This document shows, piece after piece, positions 26,404-33,988 of a stretch of 64,000 nt of DNA (its first letter is position 1; every line of letters begins with the position of its first letter). The stretch lies in contig DASZRL010000014.1 of NCBI GenBank assembly GCA_035549175.1, positions 1 through 64,000 of the forward strand, given 5' to 3'. A model generated the notes under the pieces. It worked only from the letters and a program-made list of their open reading frames with translations, ran no database searches and was not told where the DNA came from. The DNA comes from DASTSN01 sp035549175 (GTDB lineage: Bacteria > Bacteroidota > Bacteroidia > Chitinophagales > Chitinophagaceae). The position numbers were made by a program, and so were the translations under genes.

Positions 26404-27224
26404 ATGCCTCGTTTATAGATTCCGTAAATTCTCAATGCCTCGGTGATGGGACGGATGGAACGGATCACTTCCTGGAACTGGTCCAGGCTGTCAAACTCCA
26501 TGTCTGCGTGAAAACTGTATTTGAAATCGCTGCCCGGGATGGGAAAGCTCTGCAGTTTGCTGAGGTTGATGCCGCCTTCGGCAATCCGGGTCAGCACCCG
26601 CGCCAGGCTTCCCCGGGAATGATCCGTATGGAAGTTGACGGACGCCTTGTTGGCCCCTTCGATCACCGGCGCCTCCTGTTCCCGCTGCAGGACCAGGAAC
26701 CGGGTATAGTTGTTTTTCAGGGTATGGATATTGGGTGCCAGCACCTCCAGGCCGAACAGGTCCGCGGCCAGTTTGCTGGCAATGGCGGCCGCATGGCGGC
26801 TATGCCGCTGGTGAAGATGACGCGCGCTGAGCGCCGTGTCCTCGGTTTCCACCAGCTTCCAGCTGTAGCGGTCCAGGAACTCCAGGCATTGCTGCAGGGC
26901 CATGGGATGGGAATGCACTTCGCGGATGTCCTCCAGCCGCACACCGGGATTTACCAGCAGGTTCTGGCGGATATGCAGGTAAACCTCGCCGGTAACGGTC
27001 AGGTTGCTTTTCTGCAGCAAATTGTAATTGGGAAGGATGCTGCCGGCGATCGAATTCTCGATTGCCATCACCCCGCCGTCGCCCTGCGTGGGATCCTCCG
27101 CCAGGCGGACGACGTCACGGAAGGTGGCGCAGGGGATCACTTCCACTTCGTTGCCGAAATAGACCTGGGCGGCCACTTGGTGAAAGCTGCCTTCGTACCC
27201 CTGGATCGAAACGCGTGTTGTCAT
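26394..27224 (-). CDS. pheA: Prephenate dehydratase with ACT domain
   Basis: First structural gene of the operon, 276 residues. It dehydrates and decarboxylates prephenate to phenylpyruvate. The catalytic part shows VSIQGYEGSFHQVAA, GVMAIENSIAGSILPNYNLL, HSHPMALQQC and the TRF motif in NYTRFLVLQR. The C-terminal ACT domain (residues about 190-270) carries GSLARVLTRIAEGGINLSKLQSFPIPGS, the Phe-binding regulatory fold. The start ATG is four bases after the U-tract of the attenuator hairpin, so expression should depend on read-through. Confidence 0.96.
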   Translation of the reverse strand: MTTRVSIQGYEGSFHQVAAQVYFGNEVEVIPCATFRDVVRLAEDPTQGDGGVMAIENSIAGSILPNYNLLQKSNLTVTGEVYLHIRQNLLVNPGVRLEDIREVHSHPMALQQCLEFLDRYSWKLVETEDTALSARHLHQRHSRHAAAIASKLAADLFGLEVLAPNIHTLKNNYTRFLVLQREQEAPVIEGANKASVNFHTDHSRGSLARVLTRIAEGGINLSKLQSFPIPGSDFKYSFHADMEFDSLDQFQEVIRSIRPITEALRIYGIYKRGIWK

Positions 27225-27228
27225 AGTT

Positions 27229-27257
27229 AAAAAAAAGATCCCGGCTTTTGGCCGGGA
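27229..27257 (-). terminator. Attenuator: intrinsic terminator directly before pheA
   Basis: On the minus strand the arms TCCCGGC (27251-27257, segment 3) and GCCGGGA (27239-27245, segment 4) form a seven-pair GC hairpin with a five-base loop, followed almost directly by eight T (27229-27236). The T run ends four bases before the pheA ATG. As it is inside the operon's leader and downstream of the only clear promoter, it acts as a conditional stop. Confidence 0.9.
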
Positions 27258-27352
27258 CCCTTTATGTTGATTTTAGTTTCTGTCAGTTCGTATTCAACAA
27301 AAGCAATCCCGGCTTCCTGGTAAAAAAGAAGTAGTAAAAATAAAAGCCGAAA
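27239..27352 (-). promoter_or_regulatory. Four-segment attenuation switch (pause, antiterminator and terminator pairings)
   Basis: Four mutually exclusive segments are visible in the RNA. Segment 1 is UUUCGGCUU (27344-27352, inside leader codons 7-10). Segment 2 is AAGCCGGGA (27307-27315, codons 20-22). Segments 3 and 4 form the terminator. Segments 1 and 2 pair over nine bases including two G-U pairs; 2 pairs with 3 over seven (GCCGGGA with UCCCGGC). A ribosome held on codons 10-14 would cover segment 1 and leave 2 free to hold 3, so transcription continues. Smooth translation allows 1:2 and then 3:4, so transcription stops. Confidence 0.85.
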
Positions 27353-27372
27353 TATGCCTTGCTGCTCGTCAT
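27283..27372 (-). CDS. Phe/Tyr-rich leader peptide of the aromatic operon
   Basis: A 29-codon ORF on the minus strand, ATG at 27370-27372 and TGA at 27283-27285. It starts MTSSKA, residues 7-17 are YFGFYFYYFFF, and it ends TRKPGLLLLNTN. Six Phe and four Tyr occur in eleven codons; there is no Trp, which matches an operon making Phe and Tyr. The aromatic run lies directly before pairing segment 2 (codons 20-22). The ATG is only seven bases from the -7 box, so the mRNA would be leaderless or have a very short 5' end. The peptide is probably a sensor with no function of its own. Confidence 0.88.
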   Translation of the reverse strand: MTSSKAYFGFYFYYFFFTRKPGLLLLNTN

Positions 27373-27379
27373 TACCTTA

Positions 27380-27410
27380 CAAATATAGCCCCGTAATCTT
27401 TATTGGACAA
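27380..27410 (-). promoter_or_regulatory. Promoter of the aromatic amino acid operon
   Basis: On the minus strand TTG (27408-27410), a spacer of 20 bases, then TATATTTG (27380-27387). This is a full match to the Bacteroidota -33/-7 pattern TTG-N19-21-TAnnTTTG. It starts nine bases before the helicase stop codon region and fires into the leader ORF. Confidence 0.8.
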
Positions 27411-27418
27411 TTATTCAT

Positions 27419-29074
27419 TTACTTTTTTTTGGGATATCCCGCGGAGGCGTCATTCATCCGGATTTTACGGCCCCGGAAATTCTTGCCGTCGATGGCCCGG
27501 ATCATTTTTCTGGCCGCCGCCGCTTCCACTTCGACCCAGCTGTTCATCTCCCGCATGTCGATGCGGCCCAGTACGTCCTTGCCGAGTTCACTCATATCCA
27601 GGATGAACTGCAGAAAGCTCGCCTTGTAAAAGCCATCCCGGGTGCCCAGGTTTACGAACAGCCGTTGATACTCGCCGCGGCTGCCGGCAGCCTGTCCCCG
27701 GGATTCGGTCCTGGACGGCCTGGTGCCCCGTTCGGTGCGGCGCTCCTCGCGCGGGTTCAGATCCGCTGCGTTCTCATAATATTTCAGGAAGCGGTCAAAT
27801 TCCAGTGCCGCCACGCGCTGCAGGATTTCTTCCTTGTCCACCGCCGCGAAGCGCTCGCGCAGTACGGGCAGGTAGGTTTCATAGGCGCCGTGGCTGATGT
27901 CGGCCTGCTGCAGTTTGTCGATGAAATGAAAAAATTGTTTGCGGCAAACGTCCTTGCCGCTGGGAATATCCAGTTTATGGAACCGCGTATTGACCAGTTT
28001 TTCGATCTGGCGCAGCCGGTACTGTTCCCGCGGCGTGATCAGGGAAACGGATACGCCGCTGCGCCCGGCCCGGCCGGTCCGCCCGCTGCGGTGGGTATAC
28101 ACTTCGGTGTCGTCCGGCAGTTCATAATGGATGACGTGGGTGATCCCCTGTACGTCGATGCCCCGCGCGGCCACATCGGTGGCGATCAGCAGCTGCAGGT
28201 TCTTCTCCCGGAACCGGTTCATCACCTTATCCCGCTGGGCCTGGGTCAGGTCCCCGTGAAGCGCCTCGATATCATACCCTTCCCGGATCAGGGATTCGGT
28301 GATCTCCTGGGCATCGGCCTTGGTGCGGGTAAACACAATGCCGTACAGCCCGGGGTTGAAGTCTATGATGCGTTTGAGGGTCTCATAGCGGCTGGCCGCG
28401 GCCGTCAGGTAGTACTGGTGGTCGATATTGGCGTTGGCGGCATTCACTTTCCCGATGGTCACCTCGGTGGGCTCCTGCATATAACGGCGGCTCACCTGCC
28501 GGATTTCGGGTGGCATGGTGGCACTGAACAGCCAGGTGCTGTCGCGCCGCGGCGTGTTCTGCAGGATGAACTCAATATCCTCCTGGAACCCCATGTTCAG
28601 CATTTCGTCGGCCTCATCCAGGACAACATACCGGATCTGATCCAGCTGGATAGCCTTCCGCTCGATCAGATCGATCAACCGGCCCGGTGTGGCCACCACG
28701 ACCTGGCAGCCCTTGCGCAGGTCGCGGATCTGCTGGCTGATGGAGGCGCCTCCGTAGACCGCGGTCACCTGGAAACCGGATCCCCGGGGTTTAAACCGGT
28801 TCAGGTCGGTGGTGATCTGTACACAGAGCTCCCGGGTCGGGCAGATAATCAGGGCCTGGGGCAGCCGCTGGGCCGGATCGGCCAGCTGCAGCAGTGGCAG
28901 TCCGAAGGCGGCCGTCTTGCCGGTGCCGGTCTGGGCGAGCCCGATAAAGTCCCTGGTTCCCCGGAGCAGCACCGGAATCGCCTGCTGCTGGATGGGGGTT
29001 GGAGTGGTAAAACCAAGATTTTCAACGGAATGCAAAAGGCCCTGGTTCAGGCCGAGGGATTCAAAGGTGGTCAC
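27419..29074 (-). CDS. DEAD-box RNA helicase with DbpA-type RNA-binding domain
   Basis: A 551-residue ATP-dependent RNA helicase starting at GTG. Motifs in order: Q motif (TPTPIQQQAIP), AQTGTGKTAAF, PTRELCVQI, VLDEADEMLNMGF, FSATMP, ARGIDVQG and HRSGRTGRAG. After a charged linker (about 440-475) a C-terminal RRM-like DbpA domain follows (RLFVNLGTRDGFYKASFLQFIL, FRGRKIRMNDA). Relatives (DeaD/CsdA, DbpA) remodel rRNA and structured mRNA. A -7 box TATTTTTG lies 29 bases upstream. Its stop is next to the aromatic operon promoter. Confidence 0.95.
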   Translation of the reverse strand: MTTFESLGLNQGLLHSVENLGFTTPTPIQQQAIPVLLRGTRDFIGLAQTGTGKTAAFGLPLLQLADPAQRLPQALIICPTRELCVQITTDLNRFKPRGSGFQVTAVYGGASISQQIRDLRKGCQVVVATPGRLIDLIERKAIQLDQIRYVVLDEADEMLNMGFQEDIEFILQNTPRRDSTWLFSATMPPEIRQVSRRYMQEPTEVTIGKVNAANANIDHQYYLTAAASRYETLKRIIDFNPGLYGIVFTRTKADAQEITESLIREGYDIEALHGDLTQAQRDKVMNRFREKNLQLLIATDVAARGIDVQGITHVIHYELPDDTEVYTHRSGRTGRAGRSGVSVSLITPREQYRLRQIEKLVNTRFHKLDIPSGKDVCRKQFFHFIDKLQQADISHGAYETYLPVLRERFAAVDKEEILQRVAALEFDRFLKYYENAADLNPREERRTERGTRPSRTESRGQAAGSRGEYQRLFVNLGTRDGFYKASFLQFILDMSELGKDVLGRIDMREMNSWVEVEAAAARKMIRAIDGKNFRGRKIRMNDASAGYPKKK

Positions 29075-29103
29075 GTCTTGTCAGTGGGATTTGATAAAGA
29101 CTG

Positions 29104-29111
29104 CAAAAATA
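29104..29111 (-). promoter_or_regulatory. -7 box of the helicase gene
   Basis: On the minus strand TATTTTTG fits TAnnTTTG, 29 bases before the GTG start at 29074. The -33 region is not clear. Confidence 0.45.
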
Positions 29112-29139
29112 GCCTAAAACAGGGAGCAGGAAAAGAAAA

Positions 29140-29165
29140 AGGCCCTCCCGGGAACGGGACGGCCT
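29140..29165 (-). terminator. Terminator of the small lipoprotein gene
   Basis: Arms AGGCC-C-TCCCG and CGGGA-C-GGCCT pair with one internal mismatch around a GGAA loop. On the minus strand the hairpin is followed by TTTTTCTTTT, 30 bases after the stop of the 29196 gene and before the helicase promoter. Confidence 0.75.
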
Positions 29166-29195
29166 CTAACGATTGCTTGCCATATGAAAAAAAAC

Positions 29196-29390
29196 TTACT
29201 TCTTCGTAGTGTCCTTCTTGGCGGTAGTGTCAGCAGCAGGCATCTTCATGGAAGTGTCTTGCTTGGCAGTAGTGTCCTGAGCAGGAGCGGGTTGAACGGT
29301 GGTGGTGTCCCCGGAGGTCTTGGAACCTTCGCTAGCGTTGTTGCAGGCTACGAAACCGGCTACGGCCATAACGGCTAAAAGCTTTTTCAT
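29196..29390 (-). CDS. Small low-complexity lipoprotein
   Basis: A 64-residue lipoprotein precursor. The signal MKKLLAVMAVAGFVAC has lipobox FVAC with Cys16. The mature part is a disordered, Thr/Asp/Lys-rich tail with repeated DTT units (QDTTAKQDTSMKMPAADTTAKKDTTKK), with no folded domain. Small lipoproteins like this are frequent and abundant in Chitinophagaceae-like genomes; a role is not known. It has its own terminator and is divergent from the sigma factor gene. Confidence 0.7.
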   Translation of the reverse strand: MKKLLAVMAVAGFVACNNASEGSKTSGDTTTVQPAPAQDTTAKQDTSMKMPAADTTAKKDTTKK

Positions 29391-29507
29391 GCGTTAATTG
29401 TTTTTAATTTGTAATTACAAAAGATTTCCCATTTATACCCGAAACGGGGAAAGGTAACCCGGCCGGTCAAAATATTTTTTTCGGGGCCGGCGGCGGGTTA
29501 CTATTTA

Positions 29508-29515
29508 TAGATTTG
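29508..29515 (+). promoter_or_regulatory. -7 box of the sigma factor-protease operon
   Basis: TAGATTTG fits TAnnTTTG and lies 20 bases before the GTG start of the sigma factor. No TTG at the usual distance was seen, so the -33 element may differ. Confidence 0.4.
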
Positions 29516-29535
29516 CGTATTAAATAACGGAGTCA

Positions 29536-30102
29536 GTGAATCAACCGGTAAACGAACAGTTGTTATTACAGGGATTGGCGCAGAACGACAGGCGGGCGGT
29601 GGACACCATTTATAAGGAGAATTATAACATGGTTCAGTCATTGATTCTCAACAATAATGGCACGGCCGAGGATGCCAAGGACCTGTTCCAGGAAGCCATG
29701 GTCGTTCTGTACGAGAAGGTCCGCGCGGGTAACTTCGAGCTGCACTGCCAGATCAAGACCTACCTGTATTCGGTCAGCCGGAGGCTGTGGCTCAAGCGGT
29801 TGCAGCAAATGAACCGGTTTACCGAGATTCCCAGCGGGGAGGAACTGGTTCCGGTGGAAGAGGAACTTGAACACCACGCCCAGCGCAACCAGGAATTCGA
29901 GATGATGGAAAAGGCCATTGGCAGTCTGGGTGAGCCCTGCCGGAGCCTGCTGGAGGCTTACTACCTGCAGCAGCGCAATATGCAGGAAATCGCGGCGGAT
30001 TTCGGCTATACCAATGCCGACAACGCCAAGAACCAGAAGTACAAGTGCCTGATGCGACTGAAGAAAATATTCTTTGCTCAATATAAAAACGGGGAAAAGT
30101 GA
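29536..30102 (+). CDS. ECF-type RNA polymerase sigma factor
   Basis: A 188-residue sigma-70 family protein starting at GTG. Region 2 is seen around NMVQSLILNNNGTAEDAKDLFQEAMVVLYEKV and the following IKTYLYSVSRRLWLKRL; region 4 around LLEAYYLQQRNMQEIAADFGYTNADNAKNQKYKCLMRLKKIF. It should redirect RNA polymerase to a small regulon. Its stop overlaps the GTG start of the next gene by four bases (GTGA), a tight translational coupling typical of a sigma factor with its regulator. Confidence 0.92.
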   Translation: MNQPVNEQLLLQGLAQNDRRAVDTIYKENYNMVQSLILNNNGTAEDAKDLFQEAMVVLYEKVRAGNFELHCQIKTYLYSVSRRLWLKRLQQMNRFTEIPSGEELVPVEEELEHHAQRNQEFEMMEKAIGSLGEPCRSLLEAYYLQQRNMQEIAADFGYTNADNAKNQKYKCLMRLKKIFFAQYKNGEK

Positions 30103-31211
30103 ACGACGAAATTACCTTACTGGATGCGGTGGAACGGTATATCCGTGGCGAGATGAACCCGGATGAACGCCTGTATTTCGAGCAACTGCGCAAGACCAGC
30201 CCGGAGGTGGATCAGATGGTGGTGGAACATACCCTGTTTATCCAGCAGATGAACCGGTTCGGCGAGTGGAAGAAATTCAAGAACACCCTGCACGACGTAC
30301 ATACCGACCTGGCCGGCCAGGGACGGATCCATGCCGACCGCCTCAAGGGCCGCGAACGCGTGGTTTACCTGTGGAACCGCTATAAGCGGGTGGCAGCCAT
30401 CGCAGCTTCGATCGCGGGTGTTACCGCCATCGGGATCTCCACCCTCGTCAACTCCATCACGCCCCACGCCAAAAACGAGCAGGTCCAGCAGCTGGTTTAC
30501 GAGGTCAACAACATCAAGGCCTTCACCCAGAAGCTGGATAACAAGATTGACCGGGTGGACCAGAAAAGCACCTACAATAACGTCATCAACGCCCCGGTGC
30601 GTTACAACGGGACCGGCTTCCTGGTCGACGGACGGGGCCTGCTGGTCACCAATGCCCACGTGGTCAAGAATTCCCAGAACATCTTTATCCAGAATAACAA
30701 GGGAGACCAGTTCAAGGCCTTCGTGGTCAGGCTGGATATCCCGCGTGATATCGCCATCCTGAAGATCGACGACGACCGCTATAAGCCGGCCGGTTCCCTC
30801 CCCTATGGAATCCGCAAATCCGCTTCGGACCTGGCCGAACCCGTCTTCACGCTGGGTTATCCCCGCGACGAGATCGTTTACGGGGAAGGTTACCTGAGTG
30901 CGAAGACCGGATTCAATGGAGATACGCTCAGCTGCCAGATCGGCATCGCAGCCAATCCCGGCAACAGCGGCGGGCCCGTTTTTAACCGTAACGGAGAAGT
31001 AATCGGCATCCTCAGCACCAAGGAAAAGCAGGCGGAAGGCGTAGTCTTTGCGATCCAGTCCCGCTACATCCTTCAGGCGCTGGATGAATTACGCAAGGAT
31101 TCTCTCTACCACAACCTCAGGGTGCCGACCGCATCCACGCTTACCGGGGTGGACAAGGTCCAGCAGGCCAAAAAGCTCCAGGATTATGTCTATATGGTGA
31201 AGGGCGACTAA
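30099..31211 (+). CDS. Membrane-anchored trypsin-like serine protease with anti-sigma-like N-terminus
   Basis: A 370-residue protein. Residues 1-90 are cytosolic and helical (LLDAVERYIRGEMNPDERLYFEQLRKTSPEVDQMV), like the N-terminal parts of membrane anti-sigma factors. One transmembrane helix spans about 98-117. The outer part is an HtrA-like chymotrypsin-fold protease with His187 (TNAHVV), Asp217 (PRDIAIL) and Ser290 (GNSGGPVF). There is no PDZ domain. Coupled translation with the ECF sigma factor suggests that it holds or tunes that sigma factor and senses envelope damage. That role is an inference. Confidence 0.85.
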   Translation: MNDEITLLDAVERYIRGEMNPDERLYFEQLRKTSPEVDQMVVEHTLFIQQMNRFGEWKKFKNTLHDVHTDLAGQGRIHADRLKGRERVVYLWNRYKRVAAIAASIAGVTAIGISTLVNSITPHAKNEQVQQLVYEVNNIKAFTQKLDNKIDRVDQKSTYNNVINAPVRYNGTGFLVDGRGLLVTNAHVVKNSQNIFIQNNKGDQFKAFVVRLDIPRDIAILKIDDDRYKPAGSLPYGIRKSASDLAEPVFTLGYPRDEIVYGEGYLSAKTGFNGDTLSCQIGIAANPGNSGGPVFNRNGEVIGILSTKEKQAEGVVFAIQSRYILQALDELRKDSLYHNLRVPTASTLTGVDKVQQAKKLQDYVYMVKGD

Positions 31212-31232
31212 GAATAACAGCCCCTAGAAATC

Positions 31233-31268
31233 GAAAAGAGGTCATTCCCGGCGGGATGACCTCTTTTC
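31233..31268. terminator. Bidirectional terminator between convergent genes
   Basis: Thirteen-base perfect arms, GAAAAGAGGTCAT (31233-31245) and ATGACCTCTTTTC (31256-31268), with CCCGGCGGG in the loop region. Each strand gives a hairpin whose 3' arm ends in TTTT, serving the protease gene and the nucleotidyltransferase gene. Confidence 0.8.
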
Positions 31269-31302
31269 GTCATATCTGGTCAGGCCCTGTCGCCCGTTCT
31301 GA

Positions 31303-32196
31303 TTACCAAAGGTGGGAAGGATACTCACCATCCCGGATCAGCGTATCCAGGCTCTGCTGTACCCCCGGCGCGTCCTCCTTGTAGGTGACGCCGAACCACT
31401 GGGCCGTGGTGGGGATCAGGTCGATCACGCCGCCCTCTCGGATAAACTGGTCGGCCACGATGGGGATGAAAAACTCCGATTTGGGTTTGGTGCCATGCTG
31501 CTGGAGAAACTCCCGGAACATCCGCGCCGTATAGGGAAAGATGGCCGGATGAAAGCACCAGAAATTCATGGAGACATGCGTAGACAGGGGCAATTCTTTC
31601 GGTTCATGTTCGTCGTCGCAAAGGATGCGTCCCTCCGCCCGGGCAATGTTCAGGCGTTCCACGATCGAGCTGAGATGGCCCTGGGCGTCCACCCGGCACA
31701 CGCCCCGGTTGACCGTCCCGTGGTCGGACAGGGTTTTGAGCAGGTCGTACCCGATGATGGCAAACCGTTTGGCATCGCAGCCGTCCACCAGGAAACCGTG
31801 TGCCTTGCGAAAGGCGTCCTGCCCATAGAAATCATCGGCGTTGATGACCGCAAAGGGCTCCCGGATGGCCTGCTGGGCGCAGAGCACGGCATGGGCAGTC
31901 CCCCAGGGTTTCTTACGGTCCGCGGGAATGGGGTACCCCTCGGTAAAGCGGTCCATTTCCTGGTAGACATAGTCCGTTTCGATGCGGCCCCGGAGCCTGG
32001 GTTCAAAGATCGCCTTGAAATTATCGGCAAACTCCTCGCGGATGATGAATACCACCTTGCCAAATCCAGCCCGGATGGCATCATAAATGGAATAGTCCAT
32101 GATGGTCTCGCCTCCCGGTCCGAATCCTTCGATCTGTTTCATGCTGCCGTAACGGGAAGCCATGCCTGCTGCCAGGATCAACAACGTAGGTTTCAT
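31303..32196 (-). CDS. Sugar-phosphate-type nucleotidyltransferase
   Basis: A 297-residue NTP transferase of the GlmU/RfbA-like fold. The ATG at 32196 begins MKPTLLILAAGMASRYGSMKQI, carrying the nucleotide-binding GxGxR-like loop; an upstream ATG adds a poor extension. Other features are KVVFIIREEF, KPWGTAHAVLCAQ and the metal-binding segment AVINADDFYG. The sugar is not predictable; it differs from classic glucose-1-phosphate enzymes by the missing GTAGA signature. A -7 box TACCTTTG lies at 32219-32226. It stands alone and converges on the protease operon. Confidence 0.82.
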   Translation of the reverse strand: MKPTLLILAAGMASRYGSMKQIEGFGPGGETIMDYSIYDAIRAGFGKVVFIIREEFADNFKAIFEPRLRGRIETDYVYQEMDRFTEGYPIPADRKKPWGTAHAVLCAQQAIREPFAVINADDFYGQDAFRKAHGFLVDGCDAKRFAIIGYDLLKTLSDHGTVNRGVCRVDAQGHLSSIVERLNIARAEGRILCDDEHEPKELPLSTHVSMNFWCFHPAIFPYTARMFREFLQQHGTKPKSEFFIPIVADQFIREGGVIDLIPTTAQWFGVTYKEDAPGVQQSLDTLIRDGEYPSHLW

Positions 32197-32278
32197 GTAA
32201 TCTGTTTTATTCAGGGGCCAAAGGTAAAGCAAATTGCCGCCCGTCCCGTACATTTACTCCACACTGGCCCTGGCCCGC

Positions 32279-33181
32279 ATGCTCAGTACCGAATTCAACC
32301 CGATCAGCACCACACCCGTCCGTTCCCCGGTATTTACTGACCGCGGGCTAACGGTCCATGTTTTGCGTCTGGACCGCCTGCATCCCATAGTCTCCGGCAA
32401 CAAATGGTTCAAGCTGACCGGGTACCTCGCGCAGGCGCGATCGAAGAACCTGACGCGGATCGTGACCTTCGGGGGCCCCTACTCCAACCACCTGGTGGCG
32501 ACGGCCTTCGCCTGCAGCCGGCAGGGACTTGCCAGCACCGGCATCGTGCGGGGAACCGAGCCGTCGGTGCTATCCCACAGCCTGCGGACAGCGCTGGGGC
32601 ATGGGATGCAGCTCGTTTTCCAGGAGCGGCGGCAATTCGACGGCAGGACACTGCCGGCTACGCTGCGGCAGGAGGCCGGTTCCTGCCTGGTCATCCCCCA
32701 GGGCGGTTACGGACTCCTCGGCGCCCGCGGCGCGGAGGCCATCCTGGCCGGCTGCCCTGACCTGGCCGTATCCCACATTGTCTGCGCCGTGGGAACCGGG
32801 ACCACACTGGCCGGCCTGATCCGGGCCGCGCGTCCCGGCCAGCAGGTTCTGGGCATTTCGGTGTTCAAAAACAATTCGGGCCTCGAAGCGCTGGTGGGCG
32901 CCCTGCTCCCGGAGGGGGACGGGACACCCGACTGGCAGATATGCCATGATTACCCCTTCCGGGGCTACGGCCGGCCCACCGCTGAGCTGATCGCCTTCAT
33001 GAACCGGTGGTACCTGGAAACCGGCCTGCCCACTGACTTTGTCTATACAGCCCGGCTTTTTTTTGCCGCGGAGGACCTGGCGAAACGGGGTTTTTTTGCG
33101 CCGGGAAGCCATCTGCTGCTGATCCACACCGGCGGGCTCCAGGGCAATGACTCGCTGCCAGCGGGGACCCTGGTTTTCTGA
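32279..33181 (+). CDS. PLP-dependent ACC deaminase/D-cysteine desulfhydrase-like enzyme
   Basis: A 300-residue fold type II PLP enzyme. The ATG at 32279 is chosen; an earlier ATG at 32234 would overlap the divergent promoter zone. The lysine-bearing segment SGNKWFKLTGYLAQA and the loop TFGGPYSNHLVATAFA fit the family, as does AVGTGTTLAGLIRAA for phosphate binding. Members deaminate 1-aminocyclopropane-1-carboxylate or break down D-cysteine; sequence alone does not separate these, and the second is more common outside plant symbionts. Confidence 0.85.
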   Translation: MLSTEFNPISTTPVRSPVFTDRGLTVHVLRLDRLHPIVSGNKWFKLTGYLAQARSKNLTRIVTFGGPYSNHLVATAFACSRQGLASTGIVRGTEPSVLSHSLRTALGHGMQLVFQERRQFDGRTLPATLRQEAGSCLVIPQGGYGLLGARGAEAILAGCPDLAVSHIVCAVGTGTTLAGLIRAARPGQQVLGISVFKNNSGLEALVGALLPEGDGTPDWQICHDYPFRGYGRPTAELIAFMNRWYLETGLPTDFVYTARLFFAAEDLAKRGFFAPGSHLLLIHTGGLQGNDSLPAGTLVF

Positions 33182-33264
33182 GGCCCCCGGGAATTGCCTC
33201 AAACAGTATATTTGCAGCGGAAGACCTGCTTCCTGAATCCGCTTCCCCTAAGCATGCACGGAAT

Positions 33265-33984
33265 ATGAAAAAATCGCTGATCACCGCATCCCTTTTAATC
33301 TTCCTCGCCCTGCGGGGCCTTGCCCAGGATACCCTTCCCGGCTTCAGTGTAAAGAATATCGGAAGCAACCGGATCGTGGTCAGCTGGATCAACCGATACC
33401 CCGTCGTGAAACAGATCAGCATTCAGCGCTCCTTTGACAGCCTGATCAATTACAAGACGATCCTGTCGGTACCAGATCCCATGGCTACCGAAAACGGTTT
33501 CGCCGATCTCAAGGCACCGTCCCCGCGTATGTTTTACCGGTTGTTCATCGTTTTTGAGCAGGGCGCCTTCGTATTTTCTCCTGCCAGAAGACCCGTGGTC
33601 GATTCCACCGTGCGCACCCCGCCGGACCAGGCCCGCATCGACAAGATCAGCCTGGCGGACTCCGCGCAGCAGGCTGCCGGCCTGCCCGCCAACCCGACCC
33701 TGAACGGGAAAAACAATCCCAACCCCTTTGTCCCGTCCATGCATGTGTTTACCTACAAAGACGGCAACGTGCGCATCAGCCTGCCGGAAAACTCCGGTCA
33801 CAAATACAACCTCAAATTCTTCGGGGACGATAACAGCCTGTTATTCGAGATCCATGATCTCCGGGAAACCCCGGTTCTGCTGGACAAGGCCAACTTCTAC
33901 CATGCGGGCTGGTTTCATTTTGAGCTCTACGAGGACGGGAAGCTGATCGAGAAGAACAAATTCTATCTGGCCAAGCCATTCTGA
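33265..33984 (+). CDS. Secreted protein of unknown function with FN3-like domain
   Basis: A 239-residue secreted protein with signal peptide MKKSLITASLLIFLALRGLAQ. The first part (SVKNIGSNRIVVSWINRYPVVKQISIQRSFDSLINYKTI, ending with MFYRLFIVF) has the strand pattern of a fibronectin type III fold. The second (MHVFTYKDGNVRISLPENSGHKYNLKFFGDDNSLLFEIHDLRETPVLLDKANF) is another beta domain that looks like the adhesive part of surface proteins. I do not recognise a named family. A -7 box TATATTTG is at 33207-33214. Convergent with lipB, four bases apart. Confidence 0.65.
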   Translation: MKKSLITASLLIFLALRGLAQDTLPGFSVKNIGSNRIVVSWINRYPVVKQISIQRSFDSLINYKTILSVPDPMATENGFADLKAPSPRMFYRLFIVFEQGAFVFSPARRPVVDSTVRTPPDQARIDKISLADSAQQAAGLPANPTLNGKNNPNPFVPSMHVFTYKDGNVRISLPENSGHKYNLKFFGDDNSLLFEIHDLRETPVLLDKANFYHAGWFHFELYEDGKLIEKNKFYLAKPF

Positions 33985-33988
33985 AGGC

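Noticed and set aside
27283..27306. Leader peptide as a leucine attenuator because of its LLLL run
   Set aside because: The Leu codons lie after pairing segment 2, where stalling would cover it, and the operon has no leucine genes. The Phe/Tyr run has the right place.
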